DNA from: Stenotrophomonas maltophilia
GTDB lineage: Bacteria > Pseudomonadota > Gammaproteobacteria > Xanthomonadales > Xanthomonadaceae
Assembly (NCBI RefSeq): GCF_002205165.1
Contig: NZ_NIVS01000020.1
Location: forward strand, 62,001-126,000
Reading direction: 5' to 3'
DNA length: 64,000 nucleotides
Shown: positions 9,509-18,173 of the stretch, one piece after another
Layout: every line of letters begins with the position of its first letter
Position numbering within the stretch: position 1 is the stretch's first letter
Program-made: the position numbers and the translations under genes
Notes under the pieces: generated by a model
The model's database searches: none
What the model saw: the letters and a program-made list of their open reading frames with translations, nothing else
Told to the model about the DNA's origin: nothing

Positions 9509-10117
9509 TCAGCGGGCTGCCGGTGCCCGGCACGCCATGCCGTAGGCCTCGCGGTACGGCTTGTCGAAGCAGTGCATCAACCCGTCGAGCACGTTAAGGT
9601 TGGGCGGTCACGGGATGCGCTGTTCATTGCCGTTGTCGTTGAGGATCAGCATGCCATCCACCACCGGCATGTCCGCTGGCGGGGCGATCAGTGCCAGCGC
9701 ATCGCGCGCCTGCTGCAGGGCTGTGCGGTCCTGCTGCAGGAAGGCGATGCTGCCATCCACATACAGGTTCCAGCCGGCCCGGTCCTGCGCGGCAGGCTTG
9801 TAGCTCTGCTGCATCAGCGCCACCGCCTGCGCGGTCTGTCCCAGGGCCGCGCGGATCTGGGCCTCATGCCAGACCAGCAACATGATGCCGGAAGCCTTGG
9901 GTTGCGCGCGGTAGGCCGCGAGCAGGTCCGCGGCGGCCTGCTGGCAGCCGGGGCGGGCGTCCAGCGCGCGCCAGCCCCCGCCCATGTCCTGGTCGAAGGC
10001 CTCCACCGACAGCGCCAACATCGCACTGCGGTCCACCGCACATGCTGGTTCGGACGCCGCCGCCGTTGACGCGCCCATTGCCAAGGCCAGTACCATCGAA
10101 AACAACGCCATCGCCAC
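9509..10117 (-). pseudogene. Second paralogue of the secreted protein, interrupted by an in-frame TGA
   Basis: The frame starts with MAMALFSMVLALAMGASTAA, a signal peptide, and follows the intact paralogue at 8715-9344 throughout (CAVDRSAMLAL, FDQDMGGGWRALD, LLAAYRAQPKA, WHEAQIRAALGQ). It is stopped by TGA at 9608-9610, codon 170. Reading on in the same frame gives PPNLNVLDGLMHCFDKPYRE and a stop at 9509-9511. That matches the paralogue's PPNLDVVDAFVRCFGQSYRQ. The TGA sits exactly where the paralogue has TGG (Trp). The full-length frame would be 202 residues against 209. A truncated 169-residue protein without the last cysteines could still be made, so loss of function is inferred. Confidence 0.8.
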
Positions 10118-10173
10118 GTCCCTGTTGGTATGTCACCTGCACCTTAGCGCATGTCGGGCGTGGCGCCCGGCGT

Positions 10174-12012
10174 CTACCCCGCCAGCTTGGCCAGATCCCG
10201 CACCGCGCCCTTGTCGGCACTCGTTGCCAGCAGCGCATAGGCCTTCAGCGCACCGGTGACCTTGCGCGGGCGCGCCTCGCGCGGTTTCCAGCCCAGTGCA
10301 TCCTGCTCGGCACGGCGTGCCGCCAGCGTGGCGTCATCCAGCAGCAGATCGATGCGCCGCGCCGGAATGTCGATGCGGATGCGGTCGCCATCGCGAACCA
10401 GGCCGATGGCGCCGCCCGCGGCCGCTTCCGGTGAGGCATGACCGATCGACAGCCCGGAGGTGCCGCCGGAGAAACGGCCGTCGGTGAGCAGGGCGCAGTG
10501 CTTGCCCAGCCCCTTGGATTTCAGATAGCTGGTCGGGTACAGCATCTCCTGCATGCCCGGGCCGCCGCGCGGGCCTTCGTAGCGGATCACCACGACATCG
10601 CCGGCCACCACGTCATCGGCGAGGATGCCCTGCACGGCGGCATCCTGGCTCTCGAACACGCGCGCGTTGCCCTCGAACACATGGATCGATTCGTCCACAC
10701 CGGCGGTCTTCACCACGCAGCCATCGATGGCGAGGTTGCCACGCAGCACGGCCAGTCCACCCTCGGCGGAATAGGCATGTGCGACGCTGCGGATGCAGCC
10801 TTCGGCACGGTCCACGTCCAGCGTCGGCCAGCGCGTGGCCTGGCTGAAGGCGACCTGGGTCGAGATGCCGGCCGGACCGGCGCGGAAGAAATCGTGGACC
10901 TTTTCATCGCTGCTCACCGCGACATCCCAACGTGCGATCGCCTCGGCCAGGGTGCGGCTGTGCACGGTCGGCACTTCGGTATGCAGCAGCCCACCGCGCG
11001 CGAGTTCGCCGAGGATGCCGAACACGCCGCCGGCGCGATGCACGTCTTCCATGTGGTACTTCGGCGTGTTCGGGGCGACCTTGCACAGCTGCGGGACACG
11101 GCGCGAGAGCGCGTCGATGGCATGCAGGTCGAAGTCCACCTCCGCCTCCTGCGCTGCGGCCAGCAGGTGCAGGATGGTGTTGGTCGAGCCGCCCATCGCG
11201 ATGTCCAGCGTCATCGCGTTCTCGAACGCCTGGCGGGTGGCGATGCCGCGGGGCAGCGCACCGATTTCTTCGCCGCCATACCAGCGGTGGCACAGTTCCA
11301 CGATCAGGCGGCCGGCACGGCGGAACAGCTGCTCGCGGTCGGCATGCGTGGCCAGGGTCGAGCCGTTGCCCGGCAGCGACAGGCCCAACGCTTCGGTCAG
11401 GCAGTTCATCGAGTTGGCGGTGAACATGCCCGAGCACGAGCCGCAGGTGGGGCACGCGCTGCGCTCGTATTCGGCGACCTTCTCATCGCTGGCGCTTTCA
11501 TCGGCGGCGATCACCATCGCATCCACCAGGTCCAGCTTGTGCTCGGACAGGCGCGTCTTGCCTGCTTCCATCGGCCCACCGGAGACGAACACCACCGGGA
11601 TGTTCAACCGAAGCGCGGCCATCAGCATGCCGGGGGTGATCTTGTCGCAGTTGGAGATGCACACCAGCGCGTCGGCGCAGTGCGCGTTGACCATGTACTC
11701 CACCGAGTCGGCGATGATCTCGCGGCTGGGCAGCGAATACAGCATGCCGTCGTGGCCCATGGCGATACCGTCATCCACCGCGATGGTGTTGAACTCCTTC
11801 GCCACGCCGCCGACCTGCTCGATCTCGCGCGCCACGAGCTGGCCCAGGTCCTTGAGGTGCACGTGGCCGGGCACGAACTGGGTGAACGAGTTGGCGACGG
11901 CGATGATCGGCTTGTGGAAGTCGCCATCGGTCATCCCGGTGGCGCGCCACAGGGCGCGGGCGCCGGCCATGTTGCGGCCGGCGGTGGAGGTACGGGAGCG
12001 GTATTCAGGCAT
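10174..12012 (-). CDS. ilvD: Dihydroxy-acid dehydratase
   Basis: The 612-residue enzyme dehydrates 2,3-dihydroxy acids to 2-keto acids in valine, isoleucine and pantothenate synthesis. Cluster-binding cysteines appear in [13 protein letters not shown] and [20 protein letters not shown], the pattern of the iron-sulphur IlvD/Edd family. The C-terminal [20 protein letters not shown] motif is also present. The start at 12012 ([17 protein letters not shown]) gives the usual family length; a longer frame from 12090 adds non-conserved residues. It appears monocistronic. Confidence 0.97.
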   Translation of the reverse strand: MPEYRSRTSTAGRNMAGARALWRATGMTDGDFHKPIIAVANSFTQFVPGHVHLKDLGQLVAREIEQVGGVAKEFNTIAVDDGIAMGHDGMLYSLPSREIIADSVEYMVNAHCADALVCISNCDKITPGMLMAALRLNIPVVFVSGGPMEAGKTRLSEHKLDLVDAMVIAADESASDEKVAEYERSACPTCGSCSGMFTANSMNCLTEALGLSLPGNGSTLATHADREQLFRRAGRLIVELCHRWYGGEEIGALPRGIATRQAFENAMTLDIAMGGSTNTILHLLAAAQEAEVDFDLHAIDALSRRVPQLCKVAPNTPKYHMEDVHRAGGVFGILGELARGGLLHTEVPTVHSRTLAEAIARWDVAVSSDEKVHDFFRAGPAGISTQVAFSQATRWPTLDVDRAEGCIRSVAHAYSAEGGLAVLRGNLAIDGCVVKTAGVDESIHVFEGNARVFESQDAAVQGILADDVVAGDVVVIRYEGPRGGPGMQEMLYPTSYLKSKGLGKHCALLTDGRFSGGTSGLSIGHASPEAAAGGAIGLVRDGDRIRIDIPARRIDLLLDDATLAARRAEQDALGWKPREARPRKVTGALKAYALLATSADKGAVRDLAKLAG

Positions 12013-12076
12013 GGTGGCTGGCAGGATCTGGCGGGCCGTGGGGGCGCGTTTCAGCTCGATTCTGCCGAAAAATTCC

Positions 12077-12092
12077 GGTTGCGTTTGCAACC
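12077..12092. promoter_or_regulatory. Short inverted repeat upstream of ilvD
   Basis: GGTTGC-GTTT-GCAACC is a perfect 6-bp inverted repeat 65-80 bp upstream of the ilvD start. It lies in the 204-bp divergent gap to the ygiB-like gene, where an operator could act on either gene. No regulator is identified; the repeat is short enough to be chance. Confidence 0.3.
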
Positions 12093-12216
12093 ACCTTCGC
12101 CGCTGCCGCGGGATCGAATCCTGAAACGCTGTTCATGTTTTCGACTTTGCTGGTTTTGGTTGTTCGCGCCGATCAGGCATGATTGGGGAGATAACCGCAT
12201 TAGGGGGCATGACGCC

Positions 12217-12780
12217 ATGAAACGTTCCAGAACCACTGCGCTGCTGCTGATGAGCGCTGCGCCGCTGCTGTTCACCGCCTGCCAGAAGAACGAGGCCGTG
12301 CAGGTGCAGGAGGGGCTCTACACCTCGGTGCAGGCCTGTACTGAAGCCACCGGCGATCCGTCCAGCTGCCGCAACGCCTTTGCCGAGGCGCAGAAGCAGT
12401 CGGCCGATGCGGCCCCCAAGTACGCCACGCGTGAAGCCTGTGAGGCCGAGTACAACGCCGAGCAGTGCGTGGAGCAGAAGACCTCGACCGGCCATTCGTT
12501 CATCGGCCCGATGATGATGGGCTTCTTCATGTCGCAGATGCTCAGCAACCGTGGCGGCGCGGGCCTGGCCCAGCAGCCGGCGGCGGCGCCGGCCTACCAG
12601 GACAAGGCCAAGGGCTGGGCCCGTCCGGGTCCGTCCACCGGTGGGATGAACACCGCCAGCGGCATCGGCGCCGGCAAGGCCGGCCTGGCCCCGGTCAACG
12701 CCACCCCGAACCGGGCGGTCACCGCCAGCCGCGGTGGCTTCGGCAACACCAGCAGCAACCGCAGCAGCGTCGGCGGCTGA
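12217..12780 (+). CDS. DUF1190 (YgiB-like) lipoprotein
   Basis: A 187-residue protein with a basic N-terminus, a hydrophobic segment and a lipobox-like FTACQ, so probably a lipoprotein. The DUF1190 core (SVQACTEATGDPSSCRNAFAEA, then REACEAEYNAEQCV) with paired cysteines matches E. coli YgiB. A Gly/Ala/Asn/Ser-rich tail of about 90 residues follows. It is 3 bp upstream of a YgiC homologue, reproducing the ygiBC order. Its function is unknown. Confidence 0.8.
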   Translation: MKRSRTTALLLMSAAPLLFTACQKNEAVQVQEGLYTSVQACTEATGDPSSCRNAFAEAQKQSADAAPKYATREACEAEYNAEQCVEQKTSTGHSFIGPMMMGFFMSQMLSNRGGAGLAQQPAAAPAYQDKAKGWARPGPSTGGMNTASGIGAGKAGLAPVNATPNRAVTASRGGFGNTSSNRSSVGG

Positions 12781-12783
12781 TCG

Positions 12784-13962
12784 ATGCAGCGCGTGCGTAT
12801 CGCCGAGCGCAGCCAGTGGCGCGCCCGGGCCGAAGAGTCGGGGTTCCGTTTCCACACTATCGATGGCCTGCCGTACTGGGATGAAACCGCGTACTACGCC
12901 TTCACCCTGCGTCAGATCGAACAGGACATCGAAGATCCCAGCGCCGAGCTGCATGCGATGGCGATGGACCTGGTGGACGAGGTGGTGGGCAGCCAGCAGC
13001 TGATGGAGCAGCTGGCGATCCCGCCGCAGTTCCGCGACTGGATCGCCGACAGCTGGCGCCGCCGCGAGCCGCACCTGTACGGGCGGCTGGATTTCGCCTA
13101 CGACGGCACCGGCCCGGCCAAGCTGTACGAACTGAATTACGACACGCCCACGTCGCTGTTCGAAGCCTCGTTCTTCCAGTGGCAGTGGCTGGAGGACCAG
13201 CGCAACCAGAACCGGTTGCCGCCGCATGCCGACCAGTTCAACGCGATCCATGAGGCCCTGGTCGAACGTTTCGGTGAACTGGCCGCGCAGCTGCCGCCGC
13301 CGCTGTATTTCAGCGCGGTGGGTGCGTCCGAGGAAGACCAGGGCACCGTCGCCTATCTGCGCGACTGCGCCGCCCAGGCCGGCCTGCGCGGCGAAGCGAT
13401 CGCGATCGAGGATATCGGCCTGTCCGAAGACGGGCGCTTCACCGCGCTCGACGACACCGTGATCGGCAGCCTGTTCAAGCTGTACCCGCTGGAAGACCTG
13501 ATGACCGAGTCGTTCGGCCAGGCGCTGCCCGCTTCAGGGGTGCAACTGCTGGAACCGGCATGGAAGGCGATCCTCAGCAACAAGGGCGTGCTGCCGCTGC
13601 TGTGGCAGCGCCACCGCGGCCACCCGAACCTGCTCGCCGCCGAGTTCGACGATGGCAGCGAGCTGCCACGCGGTTGGGTGCGCAAGCCGCTGTTCTCGCG
13701 CGAGGGCGCCAACGTGGCCATGCACCTGGCCGATGGCAGCTGGCAGGAAAGCGAGGGCCCGTATACCGGCCCGGCAATCCGCCAGGCCGCGCATCCGCTC
13801 ACCGCGTTCGATGGCGGGTATCCGCTGATCGGCAGCTGGGTGGTGGGCGACCAAGCGTGTGGCATGGGTATCCGCGAGGACAACAGCCGGATCACCCGCG
13901 ACAGCGCCCGCTTCGTACCGCACGCGATCATCGACGAAGCGCCGACGCGCATCTTCGTCTGA
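12784..13962 (+). CDS. YgiC-like glutathionylspermidine synthase family protein
   Basis: A 392-residue ATP-grasp protein matching the C-terminal synthetase domain of glutathionylspermidine synthase. Recognised segments are GRLDFAYDGTGPAKLYELNYDTPTSL (shown in part: ELNYDTPTSL), FFQWQWLE, EPAWKAILSNKGVLPLLW, and the ending GSWVVGDQACGMGIREDNS. There is no amidase domain. E. coli homologues YgiC and YjfC do not make glutathionylspermidine, so the substrate is uncertain. It starts 3 bp after the YgiB-like gene and its stop overlaps the next start. Confidence 0.88.
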   Translation: MQRVRIAERSQWRARAEESGFRFHTIDGLPYWDETAYYAFTLRQIEQDIEDPSAELHAMAMDLVDEVVGSQQLMEQLAIPPQFRDWIADSWRRREPHLYGRLDFAYDGTGPAKLYELNYDTPTSLFEASFFQWQWLEDQRNQNRLPPHADQFNAIHEALVERFGELAAQLPPPLYFSAVGASEEDQGTVAYLRDCAAQAGLRGEAIAIEDIGLSEDGRFTALDDTVIGSLFKLYPLEDLMTESFGQALPASGVQLLEPAWKAILSNKGVLPLLWQRHRGHPNLLAAEFDDGSELPRGWVRKPLFSREGANVAMHLADGSWQESEGPYTGPAIRQAAHPLTAFDGGYPLIGSWVVGDQACGMGIREDNSRITRDSARFVPHAIIDEAPTRIFV

Positions 13963-14624
13963 TGAGCATGGTGTACCGGCGCCATCTGCGTGCCCGCCCA
14001 TTGCCTGGCCGGCATCTCGATGACGGCCACCGCCTGTGGCGGTATGCGGATCGGGTGGCGGTACGCTGTCACCGCTGCCAGTCGCCGGGATGGGTGCTCA
14101 GACGCGAGAACGCCGTCAGCTTTCGGTGCCTCAACTGCAGCATTGCGCTGGACGGCGGCTGCGGTTGCAGCCGCTGTGGGCCTGGCGACTGGGTAGGGCC
14201 GGTGAGTTACAGCGGCCGGCGTCCTTGTGGTTACTGTGGCCATCGGTGGGTCAGTGTCGCAGCGACACGCAAGGTGGCCTCGCCGCCCTTGAAATCCCTT
14301 ACGGCGAACTGCGCCCACTGTGGGCGTAGCAACGAGGTCACCGTCAGCGTGGCGCAGGTCCGCGGCACCGAAGCGGTCGATCCGCATTTCGGCATGTCGC
14401 TGCTGTTGATCGAGAAGACCGCCGCCGGCCTGCTGTGGGCCTACAACGCAGCGCATCTGCAGGCACTGCACGACTACGCTGCTGCGCCGCTGCGAGAGAG
14501 CACCGGTATCGCCAATAGGTCGATGTTCTCGCGCCTGCCGCAGTGGATGAAACTGGCACGCAACCGTGTGCTGCTGCAGAAGGCGACCGCCCGCCTGATC
14601 GCCAAGGCCTCCGCCATCGGGTAG
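13962..14624 (+). CDS. Multi-zinc-ribbon protein of unknown function
   Basis: A 220-residue protein whose ATG overlaps the stop of the YgiC-like gene (ATGA at 13962-13965), so it is translationally coupled. It contains several CxxC pairs: VRCHRC, RCLNC, CGCSRC, PCGYCG and NCAHCG, enough for two or three zinc ribbons. The C-terminal 100 residues have no cysteines and include a probable helical segment (LLWAYNAAHLQALHDY) and a basic end. An internal ATG at 13968 could be the true start. No family name is recognised. It may be a third component of the ygiBC module. Confidence 0.65.
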   Translation: MSMVYRRHLRARPLPGRHLDDGHRLWRYADRVAVRCHRCQSPGWVLRRENAVSFRCLNCSIALDGGCGCSRCGPGDWVGPVSYSGRRPCGYCGHRWVSVAATRKVASPPLKSLTANCAHCGRSNEVTVSVAQVRGTEAVDPHFGMSLLLIEKTAAGLLWAYNAAHLQALHDYAAAPLRESTGIANRSMFSRLPQWMKLARNRVLLQKATARLIAKASAIG

Positions 14625-14645
14625 GTACTGACCGCTGGTCGGTAC
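14621..14645. repeat. GTAG-headed REP palindrome overlapping a stop codon
   Basis: GTAG at 14621 supplies the TAG stop of the zinc-ribbon gene. The arms are GTACTGACC (14625-14633) and GGTCGGTAC (14637-14645) around GCT, with one mismatch. It sits between two convergent genes. Confidence 0.7.
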
Positions 14646-14648
14646 GCG

Positions 14649-15947
14649 TTACAGCAACCCATCCCGCTTGACCGCCAGATAGCGCTCCACCAGCGCGCCG
14701 GGCAGCGCTTCGGCGGTGACGTCCAGCACCATCACCCGATGGCTGCGCAGCGCGTCATGGGCATCGCTGCGCTGCTGCAGGTAACGGGCGATCGCGCCGG
14801 CCTGGGTGGCATCCTGCAGCGTCTCCACCGGCTGGGCCAGCGCATCATCCAGTGCGCGTTCGCGCAGGCTGGCCACGCACACCAGGTGCTGGCGCTGCAG
14901 CAGGCGCACCGCGGCGAGCAGATCTTCGATGTCCTCATCGCGCACGTTGGTGACCAGCATCACCAGCGAACGCCGGCGCTGGCGCAGCGAGAGCTCGGTG
15001 GCCGCGGCGAGATAGTCGGTGGCGACCGGCTGCGCCTGCAGGTCGTAGCTGGCGCGCAGCAGGGTATCGATGGTGCCCATGCCGCGTTTCGGCGCGACCC
15101 AGCGGCTTTCACCGCCGGCCGCGAACAGGCCCACGCCGTCGCCCTGGCGCAGCGCGAGGTAGGACACCACCAGCGCCGCATTGAGCACGTGGTCGAAGTG
15201 CGACAGCCCACCTTCGCTGGCCATCATGCGCCGGCCGGTATCGATCATCAGCACCAGCTGCTGGTTCTTCTCGTCCTGGTACTCGCGCGACACCAGCTTG
15301 CGTGCCCGCGCGGTGGCCTTCCAGTCGATCTGGCGCAGGCTGTCGCCGACGCGGTACTCGCGCATCTGGTGGAAATCGGTGCCTTCGCCGCGGCGGCGCT
15401 TGAGGTGCGCGCCGACCAGACGCGAGGCCTGTTCGGCACTGAACAGTGCAAAGCGGGTCAGCGGTGCGAAGTTGGGGTAGACGCGCACCGTCATCGCCGG
15501 CGGCAGCTGCCGCCGCTGATGCCACAGCCGCCAGGCGCTGTGCACGCGCAGGTGCACGCCGTCGAACACGAAGCGGCCACGCGCGGTCGGGGTCAACCGG
15601 TACGCCACACTGCTGGTCACCATCGGCTTGAGCGCCAGCGCACGCGGCAGGCCCTGCAAGCTCCAGCCACCGGGCACCAGATCAAACACCTCCACGCGCT
15701 GGTGCCGACTCGATTCCAGGCGCAGCGTGGCCTCACGCTCCACGTTCAGCGCGAGCGACTCCGGAAGTTCGCGGTGCACGCTGGGCGAGGGCTGGTGGCG
15801 CAGGCGCAGCAGGTCCACCAGTGCGATCAGGCCCACGCCGGCACCGATCGCCCACCAGACCCCCTGAGGCCAGAGGCCGATGACCACCGGCACGCCGAAC
15901 AGGCCCCAGCCGGCCAGCAGTGCCAGCAGCAGTGCGCCCGGCCTCAT
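14649..15947 (-). CDS. DUF58 domain protein of the MoxR operon
   Basis: The 432-residue protein has two N-terminal membrane helices (about residues 4-45) and then a DUF58 domain. The core signature is RVGDSLRQIDWKATARARKLVSREY followed by a von Willebrand-like segment (QQLVLMIDTGRRMMAS; shown in parts). The start at 15947 (MRPGALLLALLAG) is the first codon giving the membrane segment. DUF58 proteins are regular partners of MoxR ATPases, which are thought to remodel them or metal-binding targets. It lies 31 bp after moxR and ends the operon. Confidence 0.85.
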   Translation of the reverse strand: MRPGALLLALLAGWGLFGVPVVIGLWPQGVWWAIGAGVGLIALVDLLRLRHQPSPSVHRELPESLALNVEREATLRLESSRHQRVEVFDLVPGGWSLQGLPRALALKPMVTSSVAYRLTPTARGRFVFDGVHLRVHSAWRLWHQRRQLPPAMTVRVYPNFAPLTRFALFSAEQASRLVGAHLKRRRGEGTDFHQMREYRVGDSLRQIDWKATARARKLVSREYQDEKNQQLVLMIDTGRRMMASEGGLSHFDHVLNAALVVSYLALRQGDGVGLFAAGGESRWVAPKRGMGTIDTLLRASYDLQAQPVATDYLAAATELSLRQRRRSLVMLVTNVRDEDIEDLLAAVRLLQRQHLVCVASLRERALDDALAQPVETLQDATQAGAIARYLQQRSDAHDALRSHRVMVLDVTAEALPGALVERYLAVKRDGLL

Positions 15948-15978
15948 GCCGTCCGCTCGCGATGGGGGACGTGCCTGC

Positions 15979-16998
15979 TCATTTGCGCGGTGCATCCACC
16001 TTGGCCAGCAGCGCGGTGAGTGCATCGTCGGCGCTCTGTCCTTCGATCTGCAGCTCCGGTGCCAGCGCGATGCGGTGGCGCAGCGCCGGTTTGGCGATAT
16101 CACGCACGTCATCGGGGGTGACGAAATCACGGCCGGACAGCACCGCCTGCGCACGCGCCGCACGCACCAGCGCGATGCTGCCGCGCGGGCCGGCACCGAG
16201 CGCGATGCCCGGCCACTGCCGCGTGGCGGCGACGATCCGCACTGCGTAGTCGATCACTTCCGGATCGACCGTGATCGCCGCGGTCGCCTGCTGCAGCGCG
16301 ACCACTTCCGCCCCGCTGAGCACGCGTGGCACCTGTGAAAGATCGAAGTCGGCGGCGCTGCGGCCGGTGGTGATGGCATCCACCATTCGCTTCTCGTCCT
16401 CCAGCGCCGGGTAGTCGATCAGCACCTTGAGTAGGAAGCGGTCCAGCTGCGCTTCGGGCAGCGGATAGGTGCCTTCCTGTTCGACCGGGTTCTGCGTAGC
16501 CAGGGTGAGGAACGGCGGGGTCAGCGCGAACGCCTTGCCCTCGATGGTCACCTGGCCTTCCTGCATCACTTCCAGCAGGGCCGACTGGGTCTTGGCCGGG
16601 GCACGGTTGATTTCATCGGCGAGCAGCAGGTTGGTGAACACCGGGCCGCGACGGATCTTGAAGCTCTCGGTCTTCGGGTCGTACACCGCATGGCCGCTGA
16701 CGTCGCTGGGCATCAGGTCCGGGGTGAACTGCACGCGGCCGTAGTCCAGCTCCAGCGCCTGGGCGAGCGCACGCACCAGCAGGGTCTTGCCCAGCCCGGG
16801 CACGCCTTCGATCAGCACGTGGCCGCCGGCCAGCAGCGCGATCAGGATCTGATCCAGTACCTCGGGCTGGCCGATGAACGCGCGGCCCACCGCCTCGCGC
16901 ACGGCATCGACGCGCTCGGACAACGGCGATGGCGATGGCGACGGCGAGGGCGTCACGGCAGGAGGGGACAACGGCGGCGGAAGCGTCGGCTCGGTCAT
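15979..16998 (-). CDS. MoxR family AAA+ ATPase
   Basis: The 339-residue protein carries a Pro/Ser-rich N-terminal extension (PSPSPSPSPL), Walker A (GVPGLGKTLLVRA), Walker B (LLLADEINRAPAKTQ) and sensor 1 (LATQNPVEQEGTYPLPEAQ). These are diagnostic for MoxR ATPases, chaperone-like enzymes that mature protein complexes, often with von Willebrand or DUF58 partners. Its ATG overlaps the stop of the DUF4350 gene (ATGA at 16998-16995). Specific client unknown. Confidence 0.93.
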   Translation of the reverse strand: MTEPTLPPPLSPPAVTPSPSPSPSPLSERVDAVREAVGRAFIGQPEVLDQILIALLAGGHVLIEGVPGLGKTLLVRALAQALELDYGRVQFTPDLMPSDVSGHAVYDPKTESFKIRRGPVFTNLLLADEINRAPAKTQSALLEVMQEGQVTIEGKAFALTPPFLTLATQNPVEQEGTYPLPEAQLDRFLLKVLIDYPALEDEKRMVDAITTGRSAADFDLSQVPRVLSGAEVVALQQATAAITVDPEVIDYAVRIVAATRQWPGIALGAGPRGSIALVRAARAQAVLSGRDFVTPDDVRDIAKPALRHRIALAPELQIEGQSADDALTALLAKVDAPRK

Positions 16999-18173
16999 AG
17001 CAGGTTTCTCATCTGGATCAGCAGGCGGATGCGGTCGCGCAGGCCGGCGACGTCGTGGGAAGCGGGTGGGGTCAAGGCGGTCTGCACGCGCTCGTGCGAC
17101 CACTGCAGCAAGGTGGCGACCGCGTGCACCCGGGCCTCGCCGGTCAGCGCGGCCGCACTCGGCGAACGCCGCTGCAGGCGCGCCAGGAACGCACGCCGGA
17201 CCGCGTCGTACAGCAGCGGTGCCTTGCCAAAGCGCAGCAGGTGTTCGCCGCTGGCCCGGATGTGTTCCAGCAGTGAGCGGCGTTCCGCGGCGGGGGAGGG
17301 CAGTTCGCTGCCCAGGCGCTGCGCGCGCTGCCAGAGCCAGCCGAGCAATGCCAGCAGCAACGGCCCCCACACCGGCCAGCCGAGATAGAACACGCGGTTC
17401 CACAGCGAAGGCGGACGCGAGGCGTAGACCAGCCACATCGTGCCCTTGCCATAGTTGGGCGCCAGCACGTAGCGGGTCAGGTCGCGATGCGCCTTGTCGT
17501 GCAGCCCGTCGACGATGGCGTTGGGCGCGTTCGGCGGGACGGTCGGGTTGGGCCGGCCCTTGCCGTGCATGAAGGCCATGTCGGCCAGCACATCGATACG
17601 GCCCTGGCCGTGGCGCAGGCGGGCGAAGACCAGATTGGCCGCGTTGCCCCATTCGCGTTCGACCGCCATGGACGCAGGCGGTTCCACCGCGAAGCGGCGG
17701 CCGCTGCAGAACTCGACATGCTGGGGGTCATCGCGCACGTGAAGGGGCTGGCAATAGCTCCCGTGGTCTCCGCTATCCACGCCGAGCGCGTCCAGCAGCG
17801 GGCCGCTGCGTGCGGTGTCCTTGCCGACCGGTGGCGTGCGCACGATCAAGTGCCCGCCACGCTCCACCCAGGCCAACAGTGCGGCGACGGCCGGTGCGGG
17901 CACTTCCGCGCTGTCCTGCAGCAGCACCACGGTATCGCCCGGCGCCAGCGGCATCCGGGTCAGGTCCAGGCGCGGCCGCGACTGCACGGTGAGTCCGTCC
18001 GCGCGCAGCGCCTGACCGAGCACGTACAGCGGGTTGTAGCTGGCTTCGCCCTGCGGCGGCCGCCGCTCGACCTGGGTCACCCGCTCGTGCGTGCGCAGGA
18101 ACAGGATCGCCAATGGCACCCCGATCACCAGCAGCACGATGCCAACCAGCAGCCAGCGCAGGCGGGTGCTCAT
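16995..18173 (-). CDS. DUF4350 membrane protein
   Basis: A 392-residue protein with one N-terminal membrane helix (about 9-27), a soluble DUF4350 domain, and a second helix near residues 262-285 (YLGWPVWGPLLLALLGWLW). A cytoplasmic helical tail follows. The domain resembles a glutamine-amidotransferase-like fold (DTVVLLQDSAEVPAPAVAAL, then ERGGHLIVRTPPVG). The ATG at 18173 overlaps the previous stop (ATGA). Role unknown; these proteins usually accompany MoxR and DUF4129 genes. Confidence 0.8.
   Translation of the reverse strand: MSTRLRWLLVGIVLLVIGVPLAILFLRTHERVTQVERRPPQGEASYNPLYVLGQALRADGLTVQSRPRLDLTRMPLAPGDTVVLLQDSAEVPAPAVAALLAWVERGGHLIVRTPPVGKDTARSGPLLDALGVDSGDHGSYCQPLHVRDDPQHVEFCSGRRFAVEPPASMAVEREWGNAANLVFARLRHGQGRIDVLADMAFMHGKGRPNPTVPPNAPNAIVDGLHDKAHRDLTRYVLAPNYGKGTMWLVYASRPPSLWNRVFYLGWPVWGPLLLALLGWLWQRAQRLGSELPSPAAERRSLLEHIRASGEHLLRFGKAPLLYDAVRRAFLARLQRRSPSAAALTGEARVHAVATLLQWSHERVQTALTPPASHDVAGLRDRIRLLIQMRNLL

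Noticed and set aside
9608..9610. TGA as a selenocysteine codon
   Set aside because: The paralogue has Trp here, no selenocysteine-insertion hairpin is evident, and the protein has no redox motif at the site.
10438..12216. Long plus-strand frame running through ilvD into the YgiB-like gene
   Set aside because: Only the last 187 codons (from 12217) are coding; the earlier part is antisense to ilvD.
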